64,000 bases of DNA. Origin: Jaltomata sinuosa. Lineage: Eukaryota; Streptophyta; Magnoliopsida; Solanales; Solanaceae. Of the stretch, positions 33,452 through 44,375 are shown one piece after another. The position numbers were made by a program, and so were the translations under genes. Location of the stretch: positions 3,158,501 to 3,222,500 of the forward strand of contig QJPP01000001.1 in assembly GCA_003996215.1 (NCBI GenBank). Direction: 5' to 3'. Each line of letters begins with the position of its first letter. Positions within the stretch are counted from its first letter, which is position 1. Under the pieces are notes generated by a model. It made no database searches. It was given only the letters and a program-made list of their open reading frames with translations, and was not told the DNA's origin.

Positions 33452-36400
33452 TGTAATGACCCTTCCGATTATTTCCACTATACGTTTTCCTTGTACCGTT
33501 AGAGCTTGTTTGTAGCGGCCCCAAGCTATTTAAGGCTTGTTGGGACCGGTATTACGGTGTCGGGTCCATTTGTTTGGTCGTATGATAAGTTTTGAAGTCA
33601 AGCAAGTCGGCAAAAGTTAGCGTAAGTTTCTTTAATAAATTTTCTGAACTTTGGGTAAAATGTCTCAGAGCTTTTCTCTCAATATATAAAGAGTTAGAAG
33701 TCTCACGAAATACCAAATCGAAGGTCTACGAGTCTTGTTTCCAATGCACAAAACCTCACATCCAACTGATCTCGGAGTAAAAAGTTATGACTGTTTTACC
33801 GTGGACTGTCTGGAAGAAACTGGGTTGCGAACCGGGTCGCGAACTGGGTCGGGTCAAAATCGATTTAAAGCCTCAACTTCACGTTTTAAGACGCCATTTC
33901 AGTTTTGAAACAGTGAGAAAACATAAGGGAGGATTCCAAGAGAGTTCTTGAGTATCAAAATCGTGCGATGGTGAATTGCGAACCTAAATTTAAGAATTTT
34001 ATTAGCATCGCGCGTATATTTGAAAATATTTTATTTTAAAGTTATATTTTTTATTACCTTTTTAAAGTATTTTAAAGGTCTATGAAAAATATTTTTATTA
34101 TGATATAATTGTGTATGTACTTATTTTATAAGGTTTGTATACATTGTAATATTTTAACGGAGATAGTAAATTTAGTTATGTTAAAAATTATTATTATAAT
34201 ATAGTAAGTTTTATTTGAAATAATTTTCTATTAATTATTGTATATTCAAAAAGTTATATATATTTTACCATGAATTTATGCAATACCCGAGTATATGTAT
34301 AAGGAGGTAAAAAAATTGGAAGTGGGTGTTGCCACCTCCACTTCCACGTGGAAGTGGAGGGAGTGTACAACAACCAACTTTCGTGGTAGGCTTGCATTAT
34401 TAGGATCATTAGTGGATTAGTGGGTTAGTGGGTTAGTGGGAGTTTCCCACTTTATTTAGAAACATTCTAAATAGATAAATGCACATAGTTGTGCTCCAGG
34501 GTACTTTATATCATATTTTTAGCTTCATTCACTGTGATAGTAAAAACAAAGTGTAGTAATAGATACTTTTATCAAGGAATGGTGATGATAATCTGGTGCA
34601 AGACATCGCAGGATTGAAATCCTAATTTATATATACACGCGTATCTCTTTGTCAATTGCAAAGTGTGCTCTTTTTCGAGTTTGATTTCATTTTGGAGTGG
34701 TTCGAACTTGGACATCGCCATCCTAGCAGCTTGTCTTCGGACGACAGGTAGGTTATGTTTATTTTCCCTAGACTCCGCATATATAGGATAAAATTGTATT
34801 AATGGGCATCCTTGGGTTGGTTTATTAGGTTGGTACCACAGACCTCGACTGCTTTATTCATGTCCGCCTACTTTTGTTCCTCCGTTGCTTGTAGTACTTG
34901 CCGATATATTTTATTTACCCTTGTGGTCCTGTGAGGCCTTGTTGACTCTGGAACATAGAAGGTGGGATATTAGGAATGTCCACGAGTCCCGGGCATAGAA
35001 TTATCCTTCTAGGCTGGTTATGCTTGCTGAGTAGCTATGGGACTGTGCAGGGTCGATAGGTTGATTGTGAGCTGCTGGGCAGCTATTATGTTTGATCATA
35101 CCATTTCCATGCATATAAAGAAGTTTTATCCATGTTTTACTACGATTTTGGTTTCGGGCTTACTGACACTATTTTCTAAACCTTGCATGGCCCCGGGGGC
35201 CCGTTTTTGATAGAAATGAATTGAAAATGGTTTGATTTAATTTGTGAATATTCTTGAGTAAAATAAAGTAAAATTATAATTTAAATCACCAGTTTTACGA
35301 TTAACGCTAGACTCGGCAGGGCCGGGGTTCTAGTTGAGTTTTCTTCCTACTTGAGATAATTTTAGCTTCAGTCGGACCGAGCACCTGAGATGACTTTCTA
35401 CTATTTAGATCCGGTTATGCTCGAGCACCCTTGGAGGGGTTTTTGAGATATTTTCCTACTACTTTAGTCCTGGACAGGGTCTGGGCATGCATATTCGAGA
35501 CTGGGTCTCTATCTTGAAATCAGACTTGCTTCCGGATGACATGTTTTGATACTGAGTTTTAGTATGGGGTCGGGGACCTCCATGGACCTTGCCATCCGGG
35601 CTTGGGGCTTCGGGCTGCGTGTGCCGGAGAAAGGGTATACGGTGGAGTAGAGGTATACGGGCAGTTTCCTTCCATGGAACCTGCCTGCTGGGCTGGATCG
35701 GCACCGGAGGAGGTACATACAGAGATACCATTTCACTTGATATCTTCATGCATCATATCATTCATTGTTTGAGGCTCCACCCTTGTTTGTTGTTTGTTGA
35801 TTGTACGCTCCGGTAGTATGGGATGCCGGAGGGTTTGTTTTCACTTGTTTGTGTTCCCCGGTTTTATGGGCGGCCGGGGGACTGTAGGTAGACGCTTGCT
35901 ATTTACTTACAGAATTACTCCCTGTTGCGGTTAAGAATGAATTTGGTTACTGCTAAACTGTTAGTTTCTGGATTGAGAATGATATGATTAGTTGAGTTTG
36001 ATTCATGTCTCTGAGCATGCCTATCATTACTCTTTCCCTCTTCTTACACTTGAGGTTACATGTATACCGTCCATTTCGTAAACTTATTATCTATACACTG
36101 TTATTGCAAGGACCCCAGGTGCGTTGTTTCCTACTTTCACCTGTGCCTATGGTGTATATATTTTGCTTGCTGGCCTCACATGTGGTTCTGTTGATTTCCC
36201 TCTGGGCTAGTTCCTGTGAACCTTTCGTTGATTTCTGTGACTACTTACTTCTATTCTGTCTGTTACTATGCTTTTATCTTATATATGCCCAGTCGGCCTA
36301 TGATACCTACTGGGTACCTTATGCTTCGCATTTGGTGCTCACCCTACCCCCTGCATCTTTGGGTGCAGATCCTAGCGTGGGCCATCGCTGTTCGATCACT

Positions 36401-36794
36401 GTGATTCGTGCTTGGAGGTCTGTTGGGGACTACTTCAGACTGAGGGTGAGCTATTGGCGATCGGAGCTTAGCTTTAGTTTATCTTTTGCTTTATGTACTC
36501 TATTACCATTCAGAGACATTTGTAGATATTGTTTTGGATCGTTTGCACTCCATGTATGTAGTTTTGGCTCTATACTATGATACCAGGTCTTGGGGTTTGG
36601 TTTAGTTTCCGCATATGTATATATATATTCCTGTTATCTATTCTCTTCATCTTGTTCCCTTACTTTTGCTTATTAAACTACTCTCCCGCTTATTTATTAG
36701 ATAGTAGCCCATTACTAACTGTCCTGGGCTACGGGAATTGGTTGGCTACTGGGGGTTGTAGGTGCCATCATGACCGAGAAATCGGGTTATGACA
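33452..36794 (+). repeat. N2 3' LTR (3,343 bp)
   Basis: The counterpart of 25284-28628, colinear over the full length, with the intact end TGACA against the TCCAC duplication. It carries the palindrome at 34335-34360. The long hydrophobic frame 36005-36580 exists only because of small indels relative to the 5' LTR and is not a gene. Confidence 0.96.
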
Positions 36795-36799
36795 TCCAC
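36795..36799. repeat. Target-site duplication of N2, right copy
   Basis: TCCAC, identical to 25279-25283. Confidence 0.95.
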
Positions 36800-38412
36800 A
36801 GACTTAGAAAGGTAGAACGAACCCAAGGGGGAAATATTATAGCACCCTGGAATCTGAACGTGCTTATAAACTTAGAACCCAGAAAATTTTCTGAAATCTT
36901 AGACCTGACGAGCAGCCGCCACGGGCGTCGAAGATTTGATGGGCCGTGGGGCACGTCGTGGGAATCATTCAGTGGCCCTAAACCACAACTTTACCAACTC
37001 GACGGCCTAGGGAGATAGGCGTGGCACCCACCACGTGACGTCGGCCCCGCTGTGAGAACCCTTCAGTAGCCTTTTACCCAATCCCTTACTTTGATGGGCG
37101 GTCACCACAGGCATTGTGGTTATGATGGGCCGTGGGAAACCACCATGGAAATCCTCTAGTGACCTCAAGCCCTAGCTAGTTTTCCCGATGACTTTGTCTG
37201 ACAGGCCGTCGTAGTTACGACGCCCGTCGGGTAGCCTGTGTGATGAAAGTTTTTCTGCAATTTCTTCTATAAGTCAGGGGTATTCTGATCTTTTCCCCTA
37301 TTCTCTTAACTCCCAGTGAGGTTGTTTTGACACTTGTTGTGGGATTTTATCCCCTATTAGCCTAATCTTTCCCCATTTCCCTTATTCTAAATTCCAAAAA
37401 GGGAAATAAATCCACTCCTCCAAGCTTCAATCTCCAAGCTAAGGATCTCCATCTTAAAGTCTCCATCCCTCAAGGTTATAGCTTAGAAGTCTTTAACCCT
37501 GGTATGTTTCGTTGTAGAAGTTCTTCAAGTTACACCTCCTAAATATGCTAGGGAAGAGAGGAGAAGTCTTGGATAGTGTAAGATACAAGAAACCATAAGG
37601 TGACCATAGTTATAAGCTTGAATATCAGGATGAGATACATATGGGCTTTTGTTGTACGCGACTAGTGATCCTATTGGTTAAGAGCTCAAGGTTAGTTGGT
37701 TTTCATGATAAGAAGGAATGTTATTCTTAGAGGGTAACTCTAGATGCAGGAGATTTAGTCGAGATAGGCTTGACCATGGTTGAAGAAGGTAGTCAGACTC
37801 AGACCTTAGTATCTACAGGTGCGCTGGTGAAGATTTTAGTTGCAAATGGTAAGTGTGCTATTCAGGGAAGTTAGTATAGTTAAAAAGGTGTTCTTAAGAT
37901 AAATAGTTATCAGTTGTGTTGTTTAGGCAGGAATAGTCTTGTTCTTACTCCCAGCCTAGGGTTCTTATATCATATCAGTTCAGACCTACCGGTAATCATT
38001 CCTAAGGCCAGAAGACCCTACGTTCAGCTAAGTCCATGGTAGTAAGTTTAGTTTAGAAAATAATAGTTTTCTCGTATAGCTACTCCTCTCAATTTGATGT
38101 TTCATTCAGTTGACTATAATCCCTAGGAATGTTTTCGATCGCTACGTGTTTCAGTCAAGTCCATAATCTTAATCCAGACCAGTTATCATGTTAGATATTT
38201 GATTTCATGTCCCATCAGTTATACCTATGCTCTCAGTATGCATATATGCCAATGAATCCATCTCAGTTTATATTTCTAACAAAAAATAATAATCTGTTAC
38301 CATGAAATACTTCAGCTATTAGAACTCCATTGATAGGATTGCAACCCCTTCCCCTTCCAATCTCAACTTAGTAGTCTTTATTCGAGGACGAATTATCCCA
38401 AGGAGGAGATAT
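36800..38412 (+). mobile_element. N1 internal region, right part, with a fossil LTR start
   Basis: No coding similarity. At 36825-36840 a purine run CCAAGGGGGAAATAT is followed by TATAGCACCC, which looks like a polypurine tract and the start of another LTR related to the N1 LTR. The next 660 bases follow the LTR plan: a GC-rich palindromic cassette at about 36905-37210, then CTCCAAGCTTCAATCTCCAAG and a GGTATGT box near 37500. From 37520 to 38370 nothing is recognised. The tract AAGGAGGAGATAT (38400-38412) primes the real 3' LTR. Confidence 0.6.
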
Positions 38413-40703
38413 TGTAGCACCCCAGAAATTCTAAGCCTAGATCTGAATCGTTCTTCATGTGTTGTTAGACCCGAACTAGATGAATTTTCTATGAATCTAA
38501 GTATTTAGATCAATTCCTATGTTTTGAAGGAGTATTATATGTGAATCAAAGTCATAAAGGACTCCTAGCTCAAAGTTAAGTTGAAAGCCCTTCTACCGAT
38601 TTAGTTTTCATGTAAGTTCTTACTAGGGTCATCTTCAAATGACCATAACTCCTAGAATATAAAGAGTTAGTGTCCTAGTACTAACTAAATTAAATTTATT
38701 TTGAATTATCTTTCCAACGCCACTAACCTCTCATTGATACGAATTCAGAGTAAAACGTTATGGACATTTTAGTGAAGCACTGTCATCTGTCAAAAGTTGA
38801 TGGGCTGGCCGACGGGCGTCGCTCATTCTGATGGGCTGGCCGACACCCATGGCTCCCACGACGGCCCGTGGTGGCAGCCCATGGAAACCAATCAGTGAGC
38901 TCTTTTGGCTCCCTTTAAGGTCCACGATTGGGTTTGACGGCCCGTGGGGGCCATGATGGCCCGTGGGAAGCCCCGTCCGATGACGTTTCTGCCTTTTTTT
39001 TCCAGTATTTAAGTTGGGGGTAGTTTAGTCCTTTCCTTACCTCAGGTATTTCCCCTCATCTTTTAATTACCCAAAAGAGGTTATTCCTCATAAGAACATC
39101 ACTCTATATCTAAAGAATTCCCTTAAGACTCTAAGGCAAGGTACCTAGGGTTTCAAGCAAGCAAGATCATAGAAGCTCAAGCAAGGAAGTCTCTCAAGAG
39201 TTTTCTTTCATATTTCTTTTCCAAGTCTCCACGTCCAACCTTAAGGATTCTTCTCCAAGCTTCATCCCCAAAGTTCTAGCTAGATGTTTTTCATATTTCA
39301 GGTATGTGGGTATTCAACAATGGATTTCTTCCACCCTTGTGCCCAAAACCCCAAGTTTTTATTTTTGATTTCATGAACTTGTAAATTAGGGTTTTACCTA
39401 ATTCTTATGGGTTTTGCTATAAATTGACTTCTCATGATTTTATTATGAAATTACTATTAAGTTGCATGGTTTTGCATGAGTTTTTACATATGAACTCCTA
39501 TTTATAATTGAAGGCTAATTATGGTAAATCCTACATGCAAGAATTGATTTAAGAAAAAATGGGTATTTGATAGCATGTTTTCATGGAATTTCAAGCAAGT
39601 GCATGCCTAGTTCCTAGGTTTTATGAAAGTATATGTTATTATGAAATTGAACTAGTGCCATTCAAGTTTTCAAGTTATGAACCATTATGCAAGACAAGAC
39701 ACCCGATGTGCCATCAATGCTCATGAATCATTTTCTAAACCAAGGTTCATGAGTAGTATGAAGATCTGAGTTATGAACATGTTATGAACAAGTTTCGACA
39801 TCTAGATATGTCCCATGTATGTGAGCATCATGTTATATATATATATATATATTTTGGGAGTAGTATTTATCACCGAGTTGGACCGGGTAAGAGTACCCTT
39901 AGTCCTAAAATTACGTGCCACCGTAGGTCCCTTCTGTGGCTTATGACAGGATCCTGGTATGACATGATTTTAACTTTGGACGATTAGGACAACCTTTTTT
40001 AGTGTGGGTGCATGACACTGGACTCCATGTAGCTCAGCATGGTTTATGTCGGTTAAGAGAAACTCCCCACATGATTATTTTCAAGTTATGAAGTTACATG
40101 ATACTTTACCTTGAATCTTGATTTAACTTCATGTTTATGTCTTATATTTTGATATTTACTTATGATTTCTTCTATTTATGCATGGACTCAGTTTTAAGCA
40201 TGCTTTCAAGTATATTTTATCATGACATATGCATATCTCACATACTCAGTATATTCCACAGTACTGACTGCATACTTTTTTGTGCTGCATCCTATTATGA
40301 TGTAGATCCTGTAGCCCGCTCCCAGACTCGTGGCTAGTAGATCCGTAGCAGATCCAACCATCTTGGTGAGTCCTCTCTCTTCGAGGATTTGGAGTTTAGC
40401 TTCATTCTAGACTATTAGTTCTTTCTTTTAGTTTTCAGTATTTAGAGTTAGCTGGGGGCTTGTCCCAGCAACTCGTCAGTAGTAGAGGCTTTCAGACATA
40501 GAGTCAGATATCCAGCTTAATTTAGATTGTCATTTTTAGACTTATATTTGTATACCAGATTAAGTTGCTCATTACTTCAGTTAAGCTTCCGTTCTTATGT
40601 TTTGTTCAATTTTTAAGTCATGCTAATGCCAGAGGGTTATCTTGAGATCACTTGTGATCTTGGGTCATGTGTTACGTCCAGGGGGTAGGCTCGGGGCGTG
40701 ACA
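38413..40703 (+). repeat. N1 3' LTR (2,291 bp)
   Basis: The counterpart of 21911-24249, from TGTAGCACCCC to GCGTGACA. It carries the U3 block (38709-38775), the cassette (38786-38990), the hairpin (40451-40469) and the inverted repeat (40645-40660). It ends exactly at the second CCTCT. Confidence 0.96.
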
Positions 40704-40708
40704 CCTCT
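40704..40708. repeat. Target-site duplication of N1, right copy
   Basis: CCTCT, identical to 21906-21910. Confidence 0.97.
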
Positions 40709-40960
40709 TCCTTGTAGGATTTGTCAAGTTAATCTTCTTGATTTCTTTCCTTGTAGGATTCTTCCTTATGATGAAAACTTTGTGCAAGTTGGACTCTCTT
40801 TATAAACACGCTTTCTCCACACGCTTTGCTCCCTTCTTCGCATTGTTCACCTTTTTCGGATCCTAGTTGGATTCTGCTTGAGTGAAACAAGTCACAGATA
40901 CCTTTTCCCTGCATGTGTTCCACAGCTTTGTCAATCATCAAAATCTACCTCGATCCAATA
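40709..40960 (-). repeat. Element S 5' LTR, part 2
   Basis: Continues the LTR cut at 21910 and matches 3614-3866. It ends CCAATA where the other copy has CCAACA, then comes TTGCC. Confidence 0.95.
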
Positions 40961-40965
40961 TTGCC
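40961..40965. repeat. Target-site duplication of element S, right copy
   Basis: TTGCC, identical to 2988-2992. Confidence 0.9.
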
Positions 40966-41433
40966 TATCCAATGATTAATAATCATTAGCCAATCATGAA
41001 TAATTTAACACCAAATTCCCATGGAAACAACGACTAGCACATCATGTGCCCACATATATTCTCAACCCAAATAATTATAAATATAGTTCTGTTGCAGTAG
41101 GAATAACCACCAAAATTCTAGGCTACCTGAATTCCAAGTTCAAAGTTCCAATGCAAGAGAAATTAAAGAACTCTCCCTGACATAGTGAAAATTGGGGTTG
41201 ATGTACACAAATAGGCTATTTTTGTATCGGTATTTAAAAATTATCATCGATTTTGAAAAATATTTAAAAATAACTTTTTAAGTTTAACTAAAATATTTCA
41301 GACTAAAATACTCCTAGGGTGAGCAATAGAGGGTAAAGTGACGCAACAATTACAACATGCAAGTCATAATAAATCGATAGAATTTCATGCTATATAGAAT
41401 CTAACTATCATGTTGGAAACTTACAAAATCTAT
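40966..41433 (-). repeat. Probable continuation of the element A LTR
   Basis: Sequence resuming after element S. It contains a GGCTACCTGAATTCCAAG segment and a CTAAAATACTCCTAGGGTGAG box that parallel the order of boxes in the G1 LTR (minus orientation), as expected for the other half of an interrupted gypsy LTR. The right limit is not resolved. No gene. Confidence 0.45.
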
Positions 41434-41876
41434 TGTTATGATTTTGAATTTTCACTCATGATACCTTATTTAAACTTATAACTTTACTAGATTATCATGA
41501 TTTTTAGTTTTCACTTATGGTACCTCATATAGGTTTATTCAATTTACTCCACCAGATTGTCATGATTTCTAGTTTTCACTCATGGTACTTCATGTAAATT
41601 TATTACATTTAGTCTATTGAATTGTCATAATTTTTAATTTTCACTCAAGATTTTTAGTTTCTACTCATGGTACCAACTCATAGACTTATTCTATTTACTT
41701 TACTGGATTGTCATGATTTTTAATTTTTAGCCATGGTACCTCATATAAATTAATTTCATTTACTCTATTGAATAGTTATAACATTTAGTTTTCATTCATG
41801 GTACTTCATATAAATTTATTCCATTTACTCTACCGAATTATCATAATTTCTATTTTTTTTTTACTCATAATACCTC
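41434..41876. repeat. AT-rich tandem array, about 65-bp unit, seven copies
   Basis: The motif TCATGATTTTTAGTTTTCAC followed by TCATGGTAC and ATTTACTCTA recurs from about 41434, 41493, 41559, 41623, 41710, 41774 and 41839. Spacing is 59 to 66 bases apart from one 87-base step. Copies are diverged. Confidence 0.85.
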
Positions 41877-43000
41877 TGTATTGGGTGAAATTAGGTTGAG
41901 CATGTGGCAGCATGGATGGAGGACGCATGGCGATAAGGTCTAAGAGAAGCATGAAAAAATTAGCAAAATTATTCTTCTGGAGAATTGTCTCCAATAACGT
42001 AAAAGAGGTCTTCACCAGGAACAAGCAAAGAACATGCAATTGAAGAGGAAGGACATGTTCCCTAATACCGTGGACAAAAAGAGAAAACAGAACTGCTACA
42101 CAGATATAATATTGGTTGGCACCACTAACACCATTACCACGTGGATAACATTCATTAGTTTTAGTACTTTATGGCTCGAGTGGAGCTCTCTTATTAGTTG
42201 ATGCCTCACCTTTGTAACCTATCAATAGTTTGCTACCTACATTTGTAAGGACATTCTAATCTCAAGAAATAGGAGAGAAACACATTTATTTTATTGTGCT
42301 ACAAGCTTTCATATTCATTAAATCTTTGTTTTACAATATTTAGTTCGTTGAACCATTCTCGTACCTAAGGAAAGCAATCTCAGATTTAGTGCTCAGACCT
42401 ACCATCAGAGCTCAAAAGCTTCATATGATTTACTTCCTTACTTGCCTTACTTACTATGTTTACTTATTAACACCATGATATTCAACTGTTAATAACCGAA
42501 ACTAATGAGTTAAACTATGTCGTGTATCCTTGAATCATACAAATTTATTTGTACTATTTTTCGTAATAGTTTGACGCCCACCGTAGGGCCAGAACAGTTG
42601 TGTGTTGGTTTAACTCACTGAACTATACTCTCTTATTATTTTGAATATTGTTATTTCGCATGAGTCATCAATGGCAGACAAGGACCTACATGGCTTCGAA
42701 TACACTTTGTGCGTCTTAGCAAACCAACAAAATTCTTTGATGGACCGTGTTGTTGTACAAGAGGAAAAGGTGGAGGGGATGCAAAGGGTCATAACCACAA
42801 TGATTCTCAAAAATACTAGTGGGGTCATCTCGACAGCATTAGGAGTTAACCCCAAAAGCACCAACTCAATGGTGGAGTTACTTAGAAAGCAACTCAAAGT
42901 AGGATTTGTGAAACTACGTGCTCAGGTGGGGCAAAGTTGAGGACACCTCCGAATCATCTCATTGAAAGCAGAACCAAAGCTGAAAAGGCGCAGTCAAAAT
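41877..43000 (+). mobile_element. Element X: LTR and gag scrap of a different plus-strand retroelement
   Basis: From about TGTATTGGGTG (41877) a sequence with ordinary GC content runs to a primer-site-like TTGACGCCCACCGTAGGGCC (42571-42590). This kind of site is seen at the LTR edge of some plant gypsy elements that do not use initiator Met tRNA. It is followed by a small open frame. The LTR would be about 690 bp. No second LTR or pol is present and no target duplication is identified, so limits and class are tentative. Confidence 0.45.
42671..42940 (+). pseudogene. Possible gag N-terminal fragment of element X
   Basis: An open frame (with an upstream in-frame Met at 42641) encodes MADKDLHGFEYTLCVLANQQ and a Lys/Glu/Val-rich helix-like stretch, ending at TGA. 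It starts about 80 bases after the primer-like site, where gag is expected. I recognise no domain, so this is a positional call only. Downstream (42941-43100) the sequence is purine-rich without a frame. Confidence 0.35.
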
Positions 43001-43109
43001 GAGAAAACATCATCAAAATAAAGAAGGTTGACTTTGAACTGCTGAAGGATTTCATCACGAGGTTCTAAAGGAAAAGAAAAATGTTGCCAAAGGTTCCTAA
43101 TTACTAAGA

Positions 43110-43750
43110 ACTGAGGATTTTGACTCAAACCCTATCTATTTCGTGCAGGAAATTAGAATCACAAAAATGTATTCGAGGGGAAGGAAGGGGTTCCCACATG
43201 TGAAGGTTATCCTTACATACCTTAGGTATTGGAGAATGCTAGAACTTTAGAGAATAAACCTGAGAGATTGCTCTTTCTTGAGATTTGAGCGTAAATTTTT
43301 TGAAACCCTTCTTATTTTGGTTAGGGAGAGAGAGGAGAGGAAAAGAGCGTAATGATTTTTAAGTGTTTTGTACACTAAAAAGTGGTTTTTAAATATGTAG
43401 ATTGAGTATCTAAAAGTGGCCGGTAGGACAAAAATGCCCTTAAATAAATGAAGTGTAAAAAGTTTCTGGCCAAAATACCCTCTAGGGTGCCACCCTGCTC
43501 ATAGCCCTGGCCCTGCAGGGCTATGGGCAGGGCACCATGGTGGCCTGCTAGAAAAACATTCTCTCTAAATTTTAAAGCTTAGGGCGGCGCGATGGCCATA
43601 ACACTAGCCCTGCAAGGAGTTTCCTTGGGCGGCACCCTGGCCTCCGTGCCCGCCTAAATTTGCAAGTTTGGAACTTGATTAGATCTGATTTGGAGCTCCA
43701 ACACATATATGGGATGACCTAAAATAAAATTTCAGGCATGAGGTGTTACA
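43110..43750 (-). repeat. Element B 3' LTR, right part
   Basis: It ends AGGTGTTACA directly before the minus-strand tract, so the LTR starts TGTAACACC in element sense. A GC-rich self-complementary segment (about 43490-43660, with GCCCTGCAGGGC) occupies its U3. The left limit is not determined; sequence before about 43110 belongs to element X or to a junction. Confidence 0.65.
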
Positions 43751-43766
43751 ATATATCCCCCTTGGG
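43751..43766 (-). promoter_or_regulatory. Polypurine tract of element B
   Basis: The minus strand reads CCCAAGGGGGATATAT directly before the LTR start, with the TTCGAGGACAAATGATC setting upstream, as in G1. Confidence 0.8.
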
Positions 43767-44375
43767 ATCATTTGTCCTCGAATAAGGGTCATAGATAGAA
43801 GAAAAATGTATGAGCCATAACTTAGTTCCCTTGAACTATCTTTCATCAACCTGTACCTTATTTACCTAAGGAGTTTCATCACGGGACTTGATAAGGGAAC
43901 ATATAGGAATGAGATATGAAATGCATGTGACTTAGCATAGACATTACATATGACACGAGTTTCATAGAATCGAATGCATAAAGTAGGATCATTACCTTAA
44001 ACATCTTTCCTTTGAGAAGTGAACATGTGAAGATATCTAGGTTTAATATCTTCTTCGGATTCCCATGTAGCCTCTTCAAATTCTAATTTCTCCACAATAC
44101 TTTCACTGAAACTTGTTTGGTTCTCAACTTGCGAACCTGATGATCTAGAATCTCAACAAAAACTTTCTCATAAGTTAAACTGTCTTTCACACTAATACTT
44201 TCCATAGGGACAATGAGTGAGGGGTCTCTCTCACACTTCTTTAGCATAAAAACATAAAATACCAAATGGACGGAGGCTAAGTCTGCAGGTAACTCCAACT
44301 TGTATGCCACTTGCCCAATCCTCTTCAAGATTTGGTAAGGGCCAACATACCAGGGACTAAGCTTAACTTTCTTTT
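43767..44375 (-). pseudogene. Element B integrase C-terminus with chromodomain-like end, truncated
   Basis: The minus strand from 44375 reads KVKLSPWYVGPYQILKRIGQ, then LPADLASVHLVFYVFMLKKC, SLTYEKVFVEILD and VKVLWRN, a stop, and KFEEATWESEEDI. These are the GPY/F-like region and chromodomain-like end of a chromovirus close to G1. The gene is cut at 44375 by the LTR of element C. The Met and first ten codons of the frame that starts at 44403 come from that LTR and do not belong to the protein. From 43767 to about 44000 lies the 3' untranslated part. Confidence 0.85.

Larger units (their letters stand above)
25284..36794 (+). mobile_element. N2: Ty3/gypsy chromovirus with 3.3-kb LTRs inserted in N1
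   Basis: A full-length plus-strand element: LTRs 25284-28628 (3,345 bp) and 33452-36794 (3,343 bp), a perfect primer site, gag, protease, RT, RNase H, integrase and a chromodomain-like end within 4.8 kb. LTR boundaries are TGTAATGACCC and TGACA (TGAAA in the 5' copy). By position it is the youngest insertion of the left nest, and its LTRs are correspondingly alike in length and sequence. Gag has lost an internal part and pol has frameshifts, so it cannot move by itself. Confidence 0.96.
21911..40703 (+). mobile_element. N1: non-coding LTR retrotransposon (LARD-like) inserted in the S LTR
   Basis: It has two long LTRs (21911-24249 and 38413-40703), a perfect primer site, a purine tract before the 3' LTR and a perfect CCTCT duplication. 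Without N2, its internal region is only about 2.65 kb (24250-25283 and 36800-38412) and holds no gag, protease, RT or integrase motif that I can find. It is therefore non-autonomous. Its leader, LTR hairpin and LTR end match those of G1, F and D, so their enzymes are the likely source of its mobility. Confidence 0.9.
2993..40960 (-). mobile_element. Element S: SIRE/Maximus-type Ty1/copia retrotransposon, twice interrupted
   Basis: This is a complete minus-strand copia element: 5' LTR (21288-21910 plus 40709-40960), primer site, gag, protease, integrase, RT, RNase H, a third ORF, polypurine tract and 3' LTR (2993-3866). Integrase lying before RT is the copia order. The third ORF, the gag wording and the RNase H ending match the SIRE/Maximus lineage as I know it. 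Subtracting G1 (9,238 bp plus a 5-bp duplication) and N1 (18,793 bp plus a 5-bp duplication) leaves about 9.93 kb, normal for this lineage. It inserted into the LTR of element A with target TTGCC. Stops occur in every gene, so it is dead as it stands. Confidence 0.95.

Noticed and set aside
36005..36580. 191-codon hydrophobic frame (and 27838-28236, 28325-28648), resembling a membrane protein
   Set aside because: It lies inside the N2 LTR. The two LTR copies give different frame lengths because of small indels, and the hydrophobic wording comes from pyrimidine-rich sequence.
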